Part shown: positions 32,933 to 44,323 of the stretch, in pieces
Layout of the letters: each line of letters starts with the position of its first letter
How positions within the stretch are numbered: the stretch's first letter is position 1
Origin: Oscillospiraceae bacterium
Lineage (GTDB): Bacteria > Bacillota > Clostridia > Oscillospirales > CAG-272
Length of the DNA stretch: 64,000 bases
NCBI GenBank assembly: GCA_003343845.1
Contig: QAKK01000018.1
Span: 42,262-106,261, forward strand
Direction of reading: 5' to 3'
The notes under the pieces: model-generated
What the model was told of the DNA's origin: nothing
The model's database searches: none
The model's input: the letters and a program-made list of their open reading frames with translations, nothing else
Program-made: the position numbers and the translations under genes

Positions 32933-33577
32933 ATGAACGACTTTATCCGGGCACGGAGCGACGCGCAGAAGGCGGCGCGTATGGATGAGATCAAGGCGGC
33001 GGCGGACGCGCTGGCACAGACGCAGCCCTATCCGACGATCACGCTGTCCGCGATCGCCGCGCAGCTGTCCTGGACGCGCGCCAATCTGTATAAATATGTG
33101 ACGAGCAAGGAGGAGATCTACCTCGAGCTCTGCGCCGACAAAATGAACGCCTATTTCGATGCGCTTGCGGCGGCGTTCCCGGCGGGATGCGGCTATACGC
33201 ATGCGGTGCTCGGCGAGGTCTGGGCTGGCATTCTCGCCGCGCACACCGACTATCTGCGCTATGCGGACATGCTCGGCTCGATCATCGAGAGCAACGTCAC
33301 GGTGGAGCGGCTTGCCGCATTCAAGCGGAATTACTACGACCGCGTCGGCGTGGTCAACGCGCGCTTCGGCGATCTGCTCGGCATTTCGGCGGAGGAGGCA
33401 AACGCGCTCTTTCTCGCCGTGCTGTACCACGCCATCGGCTATAACGGCATCTGTTACCGTAGTCCGCGCATCCGCGAGGCGCTTACCCTCGCGGGCATCA
33501 CGCCCGCGCCTGTGGATTTCCGCGCTGAGCTTTGCCGCTTCATCGGCATCATGACGGCGCAGTATGAAAAGGGTTGA
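32933..33577 (+). CDS. TetR-family transcriptional regulator
   Basis: A 214-residue protein with the TetR N-terminal DNA-binding domain: IKAAADALAQTQPYPTITLS, AIAAQLSWTRANLYKYVTSK, EEIYLELCADKM (residues about 18-70). The C-terminal ligand domain is helical. ATG 32933 lies 7 bases after AGGTG. Its position across a palindrome from the CMD-cupin/flavodoxin genes suggests it represses them in response to an electrophile or aromatic-type ligand; the ligand class is inference. Confidence 0.9.
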   Translation: MNDFIRARSDAQKAARMDEIKAAADALAQTQPYPTITLSAIAAQLSWTRANLYKYVTSKEEIYLELCADKMNAYFDALAAAFPAGCGYTHAVLGEVWAGILAAHTDYLRYADMLGSIIESNVTVERLAAFKRNYYDRVGVVNARFGDLLGISAEEANALFLAVLYHAIGYNGICYRSPRIREALTLAGITPAPVDFRAELCRFIGIMTAQYEKG

Positions 33578-33587
33578 TGCAAGGACA

Positions 33588-33685
33588 GACGCCTCATCCA
33601 CCGCCATAGGCGGTGGATGAGGCGTTTCAGATGTGATATTTGAAATACAAACAAAAAGCAGGAACGCGTTCGCGTTCCTGCTTTT
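33588..33685. terminator. Two terminators between tetR and pnp
   Basis: GACGCCTCATCCACCGCC with its near-perfect complement (33588-33626) and AAAAAGCAGGAACGCG/CGCGTTCCTGCTTTT (33653-33685). The second ends the convergent pnp transcript. Confidence 0.85.
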
Positions 33686-33692
33686 ACTTTGC

Positions 33693-35780
33693 TTACTGCT
33701 CGACGTCCTTCATCGAGAGGTTCATGCGGTTCTTTTCGTCGGTGCCGAGGTACTTGACCTTGACGGTCTGACCGACTTCCAGTCTGTCCTCGACCTTCTC
33801 GATGCGCTCCTTGGCGATCTTGGAGATGTGCACCATGCCTTCCTTGCCGGGGGCAAACTCGACAAATGCGCCGATCGGAATGATGCGCGTGACCTTGCCG
33901 GTGTAGATCGCGCCGACCGTGGGCTCAAAGACGATGCCTGCGATGATCTCCTGTGCCGCATACGCGTTGTCGCGGTTGACGGCGGAGATGTAGACCGAGC
34001 CGTCCTCCTCGATGTCGATCTTCGCGCCGGTGTCGGCAACAATCTTCTGAATGACCTTGCCGCCCGTGCCGATGACCTCGCGGATCTTGTCCACGTTGAT
34101 CTTCATCGTGATCATCTTGGGTGCAAACTCGGAGACATCGGCTCTCGGCTTGTCGATCGCCTTCAGCAGAATCTCGTCAATGATGTAGTCTCTGCCGCGG
34201 TGGGTGACAGCCAGTGCTTCCTTGATGATTTCAGGCGTCAGACCGTCGATCTTGAGGTCCATCTGGATCGAGGTGATGCCCTTGTGCGTGCCGGCGACCT
34301 TGAAGTCCATGTCGCCGTAGAAGTCCTCAAGACCCTGGATGTCGATCATGGTCATCCAGCGCTCGCCCTCGGTGATCAGACCGCAGGAAATACCGGCGAC
34401 AGGCGCCTTGATCGGCACGCCCGCGTCCATCAGCGCCAGCGTCGAGCCGCAGACGGATGCCTGCGAGGTCGAACCGTTGGAGGAGACGACTTCGGATACG
34501 CAGCGGATGGCATAGGGGAATTCCTCCACAGAGGGGAGAACCGGGATGAGCGAACGCTCGGCAAGCGCACCGTGACCGATCTCGCGGCGTCCGGGGCTTC
34601 TTGCGGGCTTTGCTTCACCGGTGGAATAACCGGGCATGTTGTAGTGGTGCATGTAGCGCTTCTCGGTCTGGTCGTCGATGCCGTCCAGCTCCTGCTTGTC
34701 GTCCATCGAGCCGAGGGTTGCGATCGTGAGCACCTGCGTCTGACCGCGGGTGAACAGACCGCTGCCGTGCACGCGGTGAATGAGACCGACCTCGGCTGCC
34801 AGCGGACGGATCTCGTCGAGCCGTCTGCCGTCCACGCGCTTGCCGTCTTCCAGCAGCCAGCGGCGGACGATCTTCTTCTGCATCTTGTAGACCAGCTCGC
34901 CCATGATGGAGGCGATGTCGGGGTACTTCTCAGAGAAGTGCTCGATGATCGCGTCCTGGATCGGCACCATGCGCTCGTCGCGCACGTTCTTGTCGTCGGT
35001 GTCAAGCGCGGTCATGAGATCCTTCTCGCAGAATGCGAAGACCTCGTCAAACATATCGTGATCCAGCTCGCAGGAGGGGTAAGCGAACTTCGGCTTGCCG
35101 ATCTCGGCAACGATGCCGTTAATGAAGCCGAGCAGACCCTTGATCTCCTCATGCGCGAGCATGATGGCGTTGTACATATCGTCGTCGGAGACTTCCTTTG
35201 CGCCTGCCTCGATCATGACGATCTTCTGCATCGTGGCGGCAACCGTCAACTCCAGCGTGCTCACGTCGCGCTGTGCCTTGGTGGGGTTGATGACCGGCTT
35301 GCCGTCGACCATGCCGACGAAGACGCCGCCGATCGGTCCGTTCCACGGAATATCCGAGATGGAGAGGGCGATGGATGCGCCGATCATGCCGGCGATCTCA
35401 TGCGAGCAGTCGGGATCCACTGCCATGACGGTCAGCGAAATCGCAACGTCGTTGCGCAGATCCTTCGGGAACAGGGGGCGGATCGGGCGGTCGATGACGC
35501 GCGAGGTCAGAATTGCCTTCTCGCCCGGGCGACCCTCGCGGCGCAGGAAGCCGCCGGGGATCTTGCCTGCCGCATACATTCTCTCCTCGAAGTCGACCGA
35601 GAGGGGCAGGAAGTCGATGCCGTCGCGGGGCTTTTCCGACGCGGTTGCGCAGGCAAGCACGACGGTCTCGCCGTAGCGGACGAGGCAGGAGCCGTTGGCA
35701 AGGCCGGCGAGCTTGCCGGTCTCGATCACAAGCGGTCTGCCTGCGAGGGTGTACTTGAAGACCTTGTAGTTTTCAAACAT
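33693..35780 (-). CDS. pnp: Polyribonucleotide nucleotidyltransferase
   Basis: A phosphate-dependent 3'-5' exoribonuclease. The 695-residue protein has two RNase PH-like domains (first with GGFLRREGRPGEKAILTSRV; second with REIGHGALAERSLIPVLP and SNGSTSQASVCGSTLALMDA), an alpha-helical linker, a KH domain (IREVIGTGGKVIQKI) and an S1 domain (YTGKVTRIIPIGAFVEFAPG). ATG 35780 is preferred because GGAGG is 8 bases upstream; an ATG six bases earlier is too close. It lies downstream of rpsO, the conserved bacterial order. Confidence 0.98.
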   Translation of the reverse strand: MFENYKVFKYTLAGRPLVIETGKLAGLANGSCLVRYGETVVLACATASEKPRDGIDFLPLSVDFEERMYAAGKIPGGFLRREGRPGEKAILTSRVIDRPIRPLFPKDLRNDVAISLTVMAVDPDCSHEIAGMIGASIALSISDIPWNGPIGGVFVGMVDGKPVINPTKAQRDVSTLELTVAATMQKIVMIEAGAKEVSDDDMYNAIMLAHEEIKGLLGFINGIVAEIGKPKFAYPSCELDHDMFDEVFAFCEKDLMTALDTDDKNVRDERMVPIQDAIIEHFSEKYPDIASIMGELVYKMQKKIVRRWLLEDGKRVDGRRLDEIRPLAAEVGLIHRVHGSGLFTRGQTQVLTIATLGSMDDKQELDGIDDQTEKRYMHHYNMPGYSTGEAKPARSPGRREIGHGALAERSLIPVLPSVEEFPYAIRCVSEVVSSNGSTSQASVCGSTLALMDAGVPIKAPVAGISCGLITEGERWMTMIDIQGLEDFYGDMDFKVAGTHKGITSIQMDLKIDGLTPEIIKEALAVTHRGRDYIIDEILLKAIDKPRADVSEFAPKMITMKINVDKIREVIGTGGKVIQKIVADTGAKIDIEEDGSVYISAVNRDNAYAAQEIIAGIVFEPTVGAIYTGKVTRIIPIGAFVEFAPGKEGMVHISKIAKERIEKVEDRLEVGQTVKVKYLGTDEKNRMNLSMKDVEQ

Positions 35781-35795
35781 TTGCATATCCTCCAA

Positions 35796-36109
35796 AAAAT
35801 ATTTTTTCGGCGGACTGTGGGTTTAGCACTTAAATACGCTGCCCGACCCTGCCGGGCGGTATATTTAACTGCTAATCCCGCCGCCGTGGTTTACAAAAAG
35901 GGGGGAATAGAGTGAATCGAGGTTTGCGTCTGTGCTTGCGGGGTTGAACGGCTGATCCTTTACCTCCCTCGGCGAGGGAGGGGGACCGCGCTCCGCGGTG
36001 GAAGGAGTTTTTGCAGAGAGCAAAACGCCTCCGGTCGCCGTTCGGCGACAGCCCACTCAAAGAGGGAGCCGAGGGGCGACTGCGCATGCACCCCGGCATA
36101 AAGAGAACA
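35796..36109. other. Gap of about 350 bases between rpsO and pnp
   Basis: It contains nested dispersed palindromes: CTCCCTCGGCGAGGGAG (about 35970), CCGCGCTCCGCGG (35987-35999), and GTCGCC/GGCGAC (36037-36051). A related CCTCACCGAGGGAGGTAAA string occurs at 50330. No gene or clear pnp promoter was found. Confidence 0.5.
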
Positions 36110-36137
36110 AACCGAAGCCGCGCCCGGCTTCGGTTTG
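36110..36137 (-). terminator. Terminator or attenuator after rpsO
   Basis: AAACCGAAGCC/GGCTTCGGTTT with a 6-base loop, just past the rpsO stop. Confidence 0.75.
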
Positions 36138-36147
36138 CAAACTTCGA

Positions 36148-36411
36148 TTACTTGCGCAAGCCGAGCTTTTCGACGATTGCGCGGTAACGCTCAACGTCCT
36201 TCTTCTGGAGATAACCCAGGAGGTTTCTTCTGTTACCGATCATCTTGAACATGCCGCGGCGGCTGTGATGGTCCTTCGGGTTGTTCTTCAGGTGCTCGGT
36301 GAGCGTGTTGATGCGGCTGGTCAGAATGGCGATCTGCACCTCGGGCGAACCGGTGTCGCCTTCGTGTACCGCATAGGTCGTGATGATGTCCTGCTTTTCG
36401 TTTTTCAGCAT
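36148..36411 (-). CDS. rpsO: 30S ribosomal protein S15
   Basis: An 87-residue protein binding 16S rRNA in the central domain. It shows HEGDTGSPEVQIAILTSRIN, the LTEHLKNNPKDHHSRRGMF helix-loop-helix, and the GNRRNLLGYLQKKDVERYRA C-terminus, all invariant in the family. The length of about 89 is normal. It precedes pnp on the same strand with a hairpin between them. Confidence 0.98.
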   Translation of the reverse strand: MLKNEKQDIITTYAVHEGDTGSPEVQIAILTSRINTLTEHLKNNPKDHHSRRGMFKMIGNRRNLLGYLQKKDVERYRAIVEKLGLRK

Positions 36412-36535
36412 GGTTTTTCACCTCATGAAATAAATTCACCGATGACCGGGCGGCGGCGGGTGAAGCGTCCGCAAAACGGACAGTATCCGACCACTGAGTC
36501 ACGGCGTTACGGAAATGATTATAGCACGGCGGCAA

Positions 36536-36913
36536 TCATTTGTAAAGAGTTTTTTTGATTTTTTTCGCGTCCGGCTCTTTTTTGAGGAAAGAAACCGCGC
36601 CGGAGGCGATCAACACCCACGCGAAAATGCGGCGCAGCAGGGTGAGATTCATGTTCTGCGCCAGCGTTGCGCCGCAGACGCAGCCCACCGCGCCGACGGC
36701 ACAGAGCACCGCCAGCCGCCGCCAGCGGATCGGCGCGGTGCGGACGTGCAGCAGCATCGCCGCGGCGGTGGCGAAGATGAAAAAGTACAGGTTCAGCCCC
36801 TGTGCCGCCAGTTGGTTCTTCCCGGCGAAGAGCGTGAGATAAACGACGTAAAGTCCGCCGCTGCCGACGCCCATTCCGGCAAGCAGCGCGACGAGAAAGG
36901 TTGCAAACGGCAT
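36536..36913 (-). CDS. Half-size TauE/SafE (TSUP) membrane protein, second unit
   Basis: A 125-residue protein with about four hydrophobic helices (FATFLVALLAGMGVGSGGLY, LNLYFFIFATAAAMLLH, VLCAVGAVGCVCGATLA, RIFAWVLIASGAVSFL). GMGVGSGGL matches the glycine motif at the start of each TSUP half. Full-length sulfite/anion exporters of this family have about 250 residues and two such halves. The preceding gene encodes the other half, 15 bases upstream, so the pair probably forms one heteromeric transporter. Confidence 0.8.
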   Translation of the reverse strand: MPFATFLVALLAGMGVGSGGLYVVYLTLFAGKNQLAAQGLNLYFFIFATAAAMLLHVRTAPIRWRRLAVLCAVGAVGCVCGATLAQNMNLTLLRRIFAWVLIASGAVSFLKKEPDAKKIKKTLYK

Positions 36914-36928
36914 GTTGACCTCCGGACG

Positions 36929-37327
36929 TTATTTGAACAGCATCAGCACGCCGCCGAGGATGACCACGGCGGCAAACAGCTTCCGCATGGCGCTCTGCGG
37001 GATGCGGCGGAGCAGATATGCGCCCGCAAAGCCGCCGAGCGCGGCGGGCACGCCCACGCGCAGGATGTCCTCGGTGTCGAGCGCGGCGTTACCCCGGTAA
37101 AAATACAGCGACACGAGGCAGTAAAACGCGACCGCCGTTGAGGAGAGCACGAGGTTCTCCTTGGAGCCGCGCGCGCCGCCGATCGCCCCCAGCGTGAAGT
37201 AGAGTACCACGCCGCCGCCCGCGCCGAGCAGCCCGTTCAGGAATCCGGCGGCAAGCGCCCCCGCCGCCAGAATGCCGAGCTGCCGCACCGTCAGCGCATC
37301 GCCGTTCGGTCTGCCTGTCTGCTGCAT
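36929..37327 (-). CDS. Half-size TauE/SafE (TSUP) membrane protein, first unit
   Basis: A 132-residue protein with AAGFLNGLLGAGGGVVLYFT (TSUP glycine motif) and four hydrophobic helices ending with KLFAAVVILGGVLMLFK. The start is ATG 37327 after GGGGGACGGA; the longer open frame lies in non-coding repeat sequence. It is translated just before a second TSUP half, an arrangement seen in Clostridia. The substrate (sulfite, sulfonates or other small anions) is unknown. Confidence 0.8.
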   Translation of the reverse strand: MQQTGRPNGDALTVRQLGILAAGALAAGFLNGLLGAGGGVVLYFTLGAIGGARGSKENLVLSSTAVAFYCLVSLYFYRGNAALDTEDILRVGVPAALGGFAGAYLLRRIPQSAMRKLFAAVVILGGVLMLFK

Positions 37328-37439
37328 TTTCCGTCCCCCTCCCGTTTTCGCGTTTATCCGCACGGAAAGGCGGATAAAATAAGTCTTGAATTTCTTGCGT
37401 TTTTCTGCTATTATGTATTTTAGGAAGATATGCGGTTTG

Positions 37440-37560
37440 CGCGGATGCCTCTCTTGTGTAAAGGGAGGCGGCACGCGGAGCGTGACGGAGGGATTGTACC
37501 ATAACGAACAACCCCTCAGGCGGCTATTGCCGCCGGCTCCCCTTGCACAGAGGAGCATTC
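37440..37560. repeat. Long-armed dispersed repeat upstream of ftsK
   Basis: CTCTCTTGTGTAAAGGGAG is faced by CTCCCCTTGCACAGAGGAG about 90 bases on, with GGCGGCTATTGCCGCC between. Part of the right arm recurs at about 41851 (CCCCCTTGCACAGGGAA). Confidence 0.55.
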
Positions 37561-37596
37561 CGCTGCCCCCGCGCAGAATCGGAAAGGATATACAAC

Positions 37597-40349
<2,753 letters not shown>

Positions 40350-40350
<1 letters not shown>

Positions 40351-41012
40351 TGGAAAAGACGAGAAAAGCGAAGCTGATTTCGATCGACGGGCTGGACGGC
40401 AGCGGCAAGAACACGCAGAGTGAGCTGCTCCGCGACCGCCTGCGCGCCGAGGGCTGTACCGCCGAGGTCGTCAGCTTTCCGATGTACGGAAGCCCCTCCT
40501 GCTTTGCCGTGGAGATGTACCTCTCCGGCGCGCTCGGCGGGCATCCCGACGACACCGGCGCATACCCGGCGGCGACCTTCTTTGCGGTCGACCGCTACAT
40601 CAGCATGCGCACGACCTGGGGCAAGCTGCTCGACACGTGCGACTATATCATTTTCAACCGTTATACCAGCGCCAACGCCGTGCACCAGCTTTCCAAGCTC
40701 GGGCGCGCGGATTGGGATGAATTTCTGCACTGGCTCTATGACTTTGAGTTTGCAAGGCTCGGACTGCCGCGCCCGGATCTGACGCTGTATCTGGTCGTCG
40801 AACCGGATGTGTCCATGTCGCTTGTGGACAAGCGCGGCGAGAAGAAGGACATTCACGAGACCGATGCCGCTTATATGCGCGCCTGCTACGACGCGGGACT
40901 GTACGCGGCGGCAAAGCTCGGCTTTGATCGGATCGACTGTTGTCGGGACGGCAGAATCCTGCCGCGCGAGACCATTGCAGACGCGATCTATGGGGAGGTA
41001 AAACGGCTGTGA
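40350..41012 (+). CDS. Thymidylate kinase-family protein
   Basis: Predicted to phosphorylate dTMP to dTDP. The 220-residue protein has the P-loop IDGLDGSGKNTQSELL at residues 12-27, FNRYTSANAVHQ in place of the usual DRY motif, and a LYLVVEPDVSM segment before the lid KRGEKKDIHE. The Walker A sequence has Asn-Thr rather than Thr-Thr. Translation is coupled to ftsK by a TGATG overlap. It differs enough from classical Tmk that other nucleotide substrates are possible. Confidence 0.85.
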
Positions 41013-41740
41013 ACAGGGAAGTTTCGGCGGATCTGGTCCGGATCGCGCGGGTGCGCGACCTGGACGCGGCAACCTGCCGCGCGGCGCGCGCGCTCCATCA
41101 TGCGGCGTTCGGCGACGACGCGGCGTTTCTCGAGCGGCTGTTTGCCGCCGCGGCGGAGGAGCGGTATCTGTATATCCGCGCGGGCAGTACCGTTGTCGCG
41201 GGCTGCTTTGTCTGCGATGCGGTGCTGCATGCGGGCGACGTGACGCTGCACGGCGGGTATCTGTATGCGCTCTGCACGGCGGCAGCCTATCGGCGGCGCG
41301 GTTTTGCCCATGCGCTGCTCGGCGCTGCGGTGCGCTGCACCGACGACTTTCTGCTCACCGTGCCCGGTTCGCGCAGTCTCTGCGATTTTTATCGCCGCGC
41401 GGGCTTTACCGCGGCGCTGTCCGGCTGCGTGGCAGTCGGGGGCAGCGGCGGAAGTCCCGCCCCGGCGGACCTACAGCCCGGCACCTATGCGGATGCGGTC
41501 CGCGCCGCGCGGCGGCACGGCGGTCTGCTTCTGCGGCAGCCGCTGTTTGAATTGTCGCTTGCCGAGAGCGGCGCCGCGCCCTGCGTCGCGGGCGACGCCT
41601 TCTGCGCGGTGCGGGACGGCAGACTTTTCGCCGCGATCGGCATCACCCCGAAGGATCCGATCGGCGAGAAGGCGCTCCTGCGCTGTAAAACGCCTCCGGC
41701 GACCGACCGCATTTTCGCGGATCTGCTGCTCGAAGTGTGA
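41009..41740 (+). CDS. GNAT-family N-acetyltransferase
   Basis: A 243-residue protein whose first half is a GNAT fold with the acetyl-CoA loop LYALCTAAAYRRRGFAHALL (R/QxxGxG-like region RRRGFA). FYRRAGF ends the domain. The second half (about residues 150-243) is a further alpha/beta segment of unknown role. The start is GTG 41009, overlapping the tmk stop by 4 bases, with GGGAGG 10 bases upstream. It is the last gene of the ftsK-tmk operon. The substrate is unknown. Confidence 0.82.
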   Translation: MNREVSADLVRIARVRDLDAATCRAARALHHAAFGDDAAFLERLFAAAAEERYLYIRAGSTVVAGCFVCDAVLHAGDVTLHGGYLYALCTAAAYRRRGFAHALLGAAVRCTDDFLLTVPGSRSLCDFYRRAGFTAALSGCVAVGGSGGSPAPADLQPGTYADAVRAARRHGGLLLRQPLFELSLAESGAAPCVAGDAFCAVRDGRLFAAIGITPKDPIGEKALLRCKTPPATDRIFADLLLEV

Positions 41741-41756
41741 GGATTTTGCAAAAAGC

Positions 41757-41866
41757 AAAACGGGTCGTCGAGGCGCCGACCCCTACCGGTTAGCGAAAAA
41801 TTGTATGTACCGTACAGGCGGGGGCTTGCTCCCGCCGCGGATAGGCTCACATCCCCCTTGCACAGG
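41757..41866. repeat. Dispersed repeat cluster between the GNAT and DJ-1 genes
   Basis: GGGTCGTCGAGGCGCCGACCC palindrome (41762-41782), a family A copy at 41815-41838 and the CCCCCTTGCACAGGGAA arm. The modules resemble the clusters at 44145-44280 and 31318-31372. Confidence 0.7.
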
Positions 41867-41906
41867 GAAACAACACAACTATAACATTACCGAAAGGATG
41901 GTTTTC

Positions 41907-42446
41907 ATGGTCTATATTCTGCTTGCGGACGGCTTTGAAGAGATCGAGGCACTTTGCCCGCTGGATCTTCTGCGCCGCGCCGGCATTGATGCAAAAACGG
42001 TCAGCGTGACCGAAAAACGGGTCGTGACCGGTTCGCACGGCATCCCCGTGACCGCCGATCTGACGGCGGAAAATTCGCTTTCCGATATTGAGATGCTGGT
42101 TCTGCCCGGCGGTATGCCCGGCACGACCAATCTGGATAAATCGCAGTTCTGCGACGGACTGCTGCGCGCTGCCGCGAAGAACGGCGCGTATATTGCCGCC
42201 ATCTGCGCCGCACCGATGGTGCTCGGCAGACGCGGTCTGCTCGAGGGCAGGGAGGCAGTCTGCTACCCCGGCTTTGAGCACGAACTTACCGGTGCAAAGC
42301 TGTCCGACCGCCGCGTTGTGCGGGACGGCAGGATCATCACCGGCGTCGGCATGGGCGCAGCGCTCGAATTCGGGCTTGCACTGGTCGAGGTTTTCTGCGG
42401 CAAGGAGACTGCGGAACATCTCGGCGACTCGGTGCTGGCAAAATGA
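41907..42446 (+). CDS. DJ-1/PfpI-family protein
   Basis: A 179-residue protein of the DJ-1/ThiJ/YajL group, reported in relatives as a deglycase/glyoxalase III-like or oxidative-stress protein. MVYILLADGFEEIEALCPLD opens with the conserved Glu (ADGFEEIE), VLPGGMPGTTNL follows, and the nucleophile elbow AAICAAPMVLG has the reactive Cys near residue 102. ATG 41907 follows GAAAGGATGG. It starts a three-gene operon with fau and a CPBP protease. Confidence 0.9.
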   Translation: MVYILLADGFEEIEALCPLDLLRRAGIDAKTVSVTEKRVVTGSHGIPVTADLTAENSLSDIEMLVLPGGMPGTTNLDKSQFCDGLLRAAAKNGAYIAAICAAPMVLGRRGLLEGREAVCYPGFEHELTGAKLSDRRVVRDGRIITGVGMGAALEFGLALVEVFCGKETAEHLGDSVLAK

Positions 42447-43234
42447 CGGCTGCGACCGAACCCGAAAAGGCTGCCGCCGCGCAGAACCCCAAGACCGAAC
42501 GCCGCCGCGCCGCGCGTGAATTGCGCGATGCCATGCCTGCGGCGCTGCGCGCCGAGGCAAGCGCGGCGATCTGCAAAAAGATTCTCTCCATGGCGACCTT
42601 TGGGCTGTGCGACACCGTGTTATGCTACAGTCCGGTGGGCAGCGAGGTCGATATCCGCCCGGTGATCGCCGAGGCACGCGCGCGCGGCAAGCGCGTGGCG
42701 CTGCCGGTCTGCGACTATGCCACGGGCGATATGGAATTCTACGCGCTCGGGGACGGCGCGCTCATCGAAAACGGTCCGCTGCACATTCCCGAGCCCCTGC
42801 CCGATCCCGCACGGCGGCTGACGCCGACGGTCGGGACGCTGATGCTCGTGCCCGGGCTTCTGTTTGACCGCCGCGGGCGGCGCATCGGCTATGGAAAAGG
42901 GATGTACGACCGCTACATACGGCGCTTTCCGGATTTTCTGCGCGGCTCGACCGCAGTCGGCGTTTCTTTCCACGCATTGCTTTCGGACACGCCGATCCCC
43001 TATACCGATGAAGACGTCAACCTTGCGCTGGTCGTGACCGAACGCGGTCTCGTCTTTACACGCAAGATCGAAAAAGCCCCCAAGTGGGAGGTGCGGCGCC
43101 GTCGTCCCGTCCCGCTGGTCGACCGGGACGGCAATCCGGCAAAGCCGCGGAAACGCGAATTTTACGATGCCGATTACATCCCGCCGGACGCGGGCAAGTA
43201 TGCGCCGCCGCGCGCAAAGGAAACCAAAGAATGA
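42443..43234 (+). CDS. 5-formyltetrahydrofolate cyclo-ligase
   Basis: Converts 5-formyl-THF to 5,10-methenyl-THF with ATP. Conserved segments are RRAARELRDAM at the N-terminus, CYSPVGSEVDIRPV, and the ATP/metal loop LVPGLLFDRRGRRIGYGKGMYDRYI. At 263 residues it is longer than the usual 190-200. The extra C-terminal tail of about 60 residues is basic and Pro-rich (VRRRRPVPLVDRDGNPAKPR) and without a recognised domain. ATGA overlaps link it to the DJ-1 gene before and the CPBP gene after. Confidence 0.92.
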   Translation: MTAATEPEKAAAAQNPKTERRRAARELRDAMPAALRAEASAAICKKILSMATFGLCDTVLCYSPVGSEVDIRPVIAEARARGKRVALPVCDYATGDMEFYALGDGALIENGPLHIPEPLPDPARRLTPTVGTLMLVPGLLFDRRGRRIGYGKGMYDRYIRRFPDFLRGSTAVGVSFHALLSDTPIPYTDEDVNLALVVTERGLVFTRKIEKAPKWEVRRRRPVPLVDRDGNPAKPRKREFYDADYIPPDAGKYAPPRAKETKE

Positions 43235-44127
43235 AGCTGAAACCGTATACCGCCGCGCCGCTCGCTGCCGCAGGCTGCCTGTTTCTCACACTGGTCTACG
43301 GCATGGTGAGCAGCACGGCGGATCTGCCCGCCGCATGGCGTCTGCCCGTGCTTGCGCTCGCCCAGACGGTGAGCTGTATGCTGCCCGCCGTGCTGTTCCT
43401 GTTTGCCTATCGCGATTACAACGCGCGCAGGCTGCGCTTTGCATTGCCGCGCGCCGAGAGCGTGGGGACGCTTGTTCTGCTGCTCCTCTGTCTGCTCATC
43501 GGCAGCGCGCTGCTGACGCTTGTCGGCAAGCGCGTGGGGCTTGCAGGCACACAGACGGCGGGAACCTCCGGCGCGGCAAGCCCGGCGGTGACGATCCTTG
43601 TCGCCTGCATCCTGCCTGCCGTCTGTGAGGAATTTCTCTTCCGCGGCGTGATCCTCTGCGCCTTTGAGGCGTGCGGCACGCGCACGGCAATCATCGGCAC
43701 GTCGCTGCTGTTTGCCTTTGCACATCTGAATTTTGAGCGTCTGCCGCTGTATTTCTTCTGCTCGGTCGTGCTCTGCTTTGCCGTGTATGTCAGCCGCTCG
43801 CTGTTTGCGGCGGTGCTGCTCCATGCGGTCTACAATGTCGCGTCGGTGTACGCCGGGGTCTATCTGTCCTCGGTGGCGGCGCACCTTGAGAGCTTTGCAC
43901 TGCTGTTCATCGTGATGCTGCTCGCATTTCTCATCTGCGTGATCTTCACGCTGTCGGCGGCATCGCGCACCTATCGCGCCTATGCCGATGCGGGTCTGCC
44001 GTCGGATTACGCGCCGCGTCTCCGCTATGCGGACAGGCTCCGCGCATCCGCCTCCGTGTACTTCTCGCTGCCGTTTCTGCTCTGCACCCTGCTGTTCGCG
44101 GCAGTGATGATCCTCGAGATGCGGTAG
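43231..44127 (+). CDS. CPBP-family intramembrane metalloprotease
   Basis: A 298-residue membrane protein with about eight hydrophobic helices. CPBP (Abi/Rce1-like) motifs are CEEFLFRGVIL (EExxR, about residue 134), FAHLNFER (second motif His) and LLHAVYNV (third His). It is probably involved in protease or peptide processing, or bacteriocin immunity in relatives. The ATG 43231 overlaps the fau stop by 4 bases. The physiological substrate is unknown. Confidence 0.9.
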   Translation: MKLKPYTAAPLAAAGCLFLTLVYGMVSSTADLPAAWRLPVLALAQTVSCMLPAVLFLFAYRDYNARRLRFALPRAESVGTLVLLLLCLLIGSALLTLVGKRVGLAGTQTAGTSGAASPAVTILVACILPAVCEEFLFRGVILCAFEACGTRTAIIGTSLLFAFAHLNFERLPLYFFCSVVLCFAVYVSRSLFAAVLLHAVYNVASVYAGVYLSSVAAHLESFALLFIVMLLAFLICVIFTLSAASRTYRAYADAGLPSDYAPRLRYADRLRASASVYFSLPFLLCTLLFAAVMILEMR

Positions 44128-44144
44128 AGCGCATGGACGGCGAC

Positions 44145-44280
44145 CCGGAATGAATGGGTCGCCGAGACGCCAATCCCTACCGATTGGTATGCGTTTTTAT
44201 GCATTCCGTAGGGCGGGGGCTTGCTCCCGCCGCATCCGTTCGCATTCTATTCAAGCCTTCCCCAAAGGGGAGGGCTTAGA
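44145..44280. repeat. Dispersed repeat cluster upstream of mltG
   Basis: GGGTCGCCGAGACGCC with CCCTACCG (about 44156-44181), a family A copy (44208-44233) and a family B copy (44253-44278) follow each other. The gap has no other gene. Confidence 0.7.
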
Positions 44281-44323
44281 TACACCCCCGCTTTCATCCC
44301 CGATTTCAGAAAAGGAAAATTCT

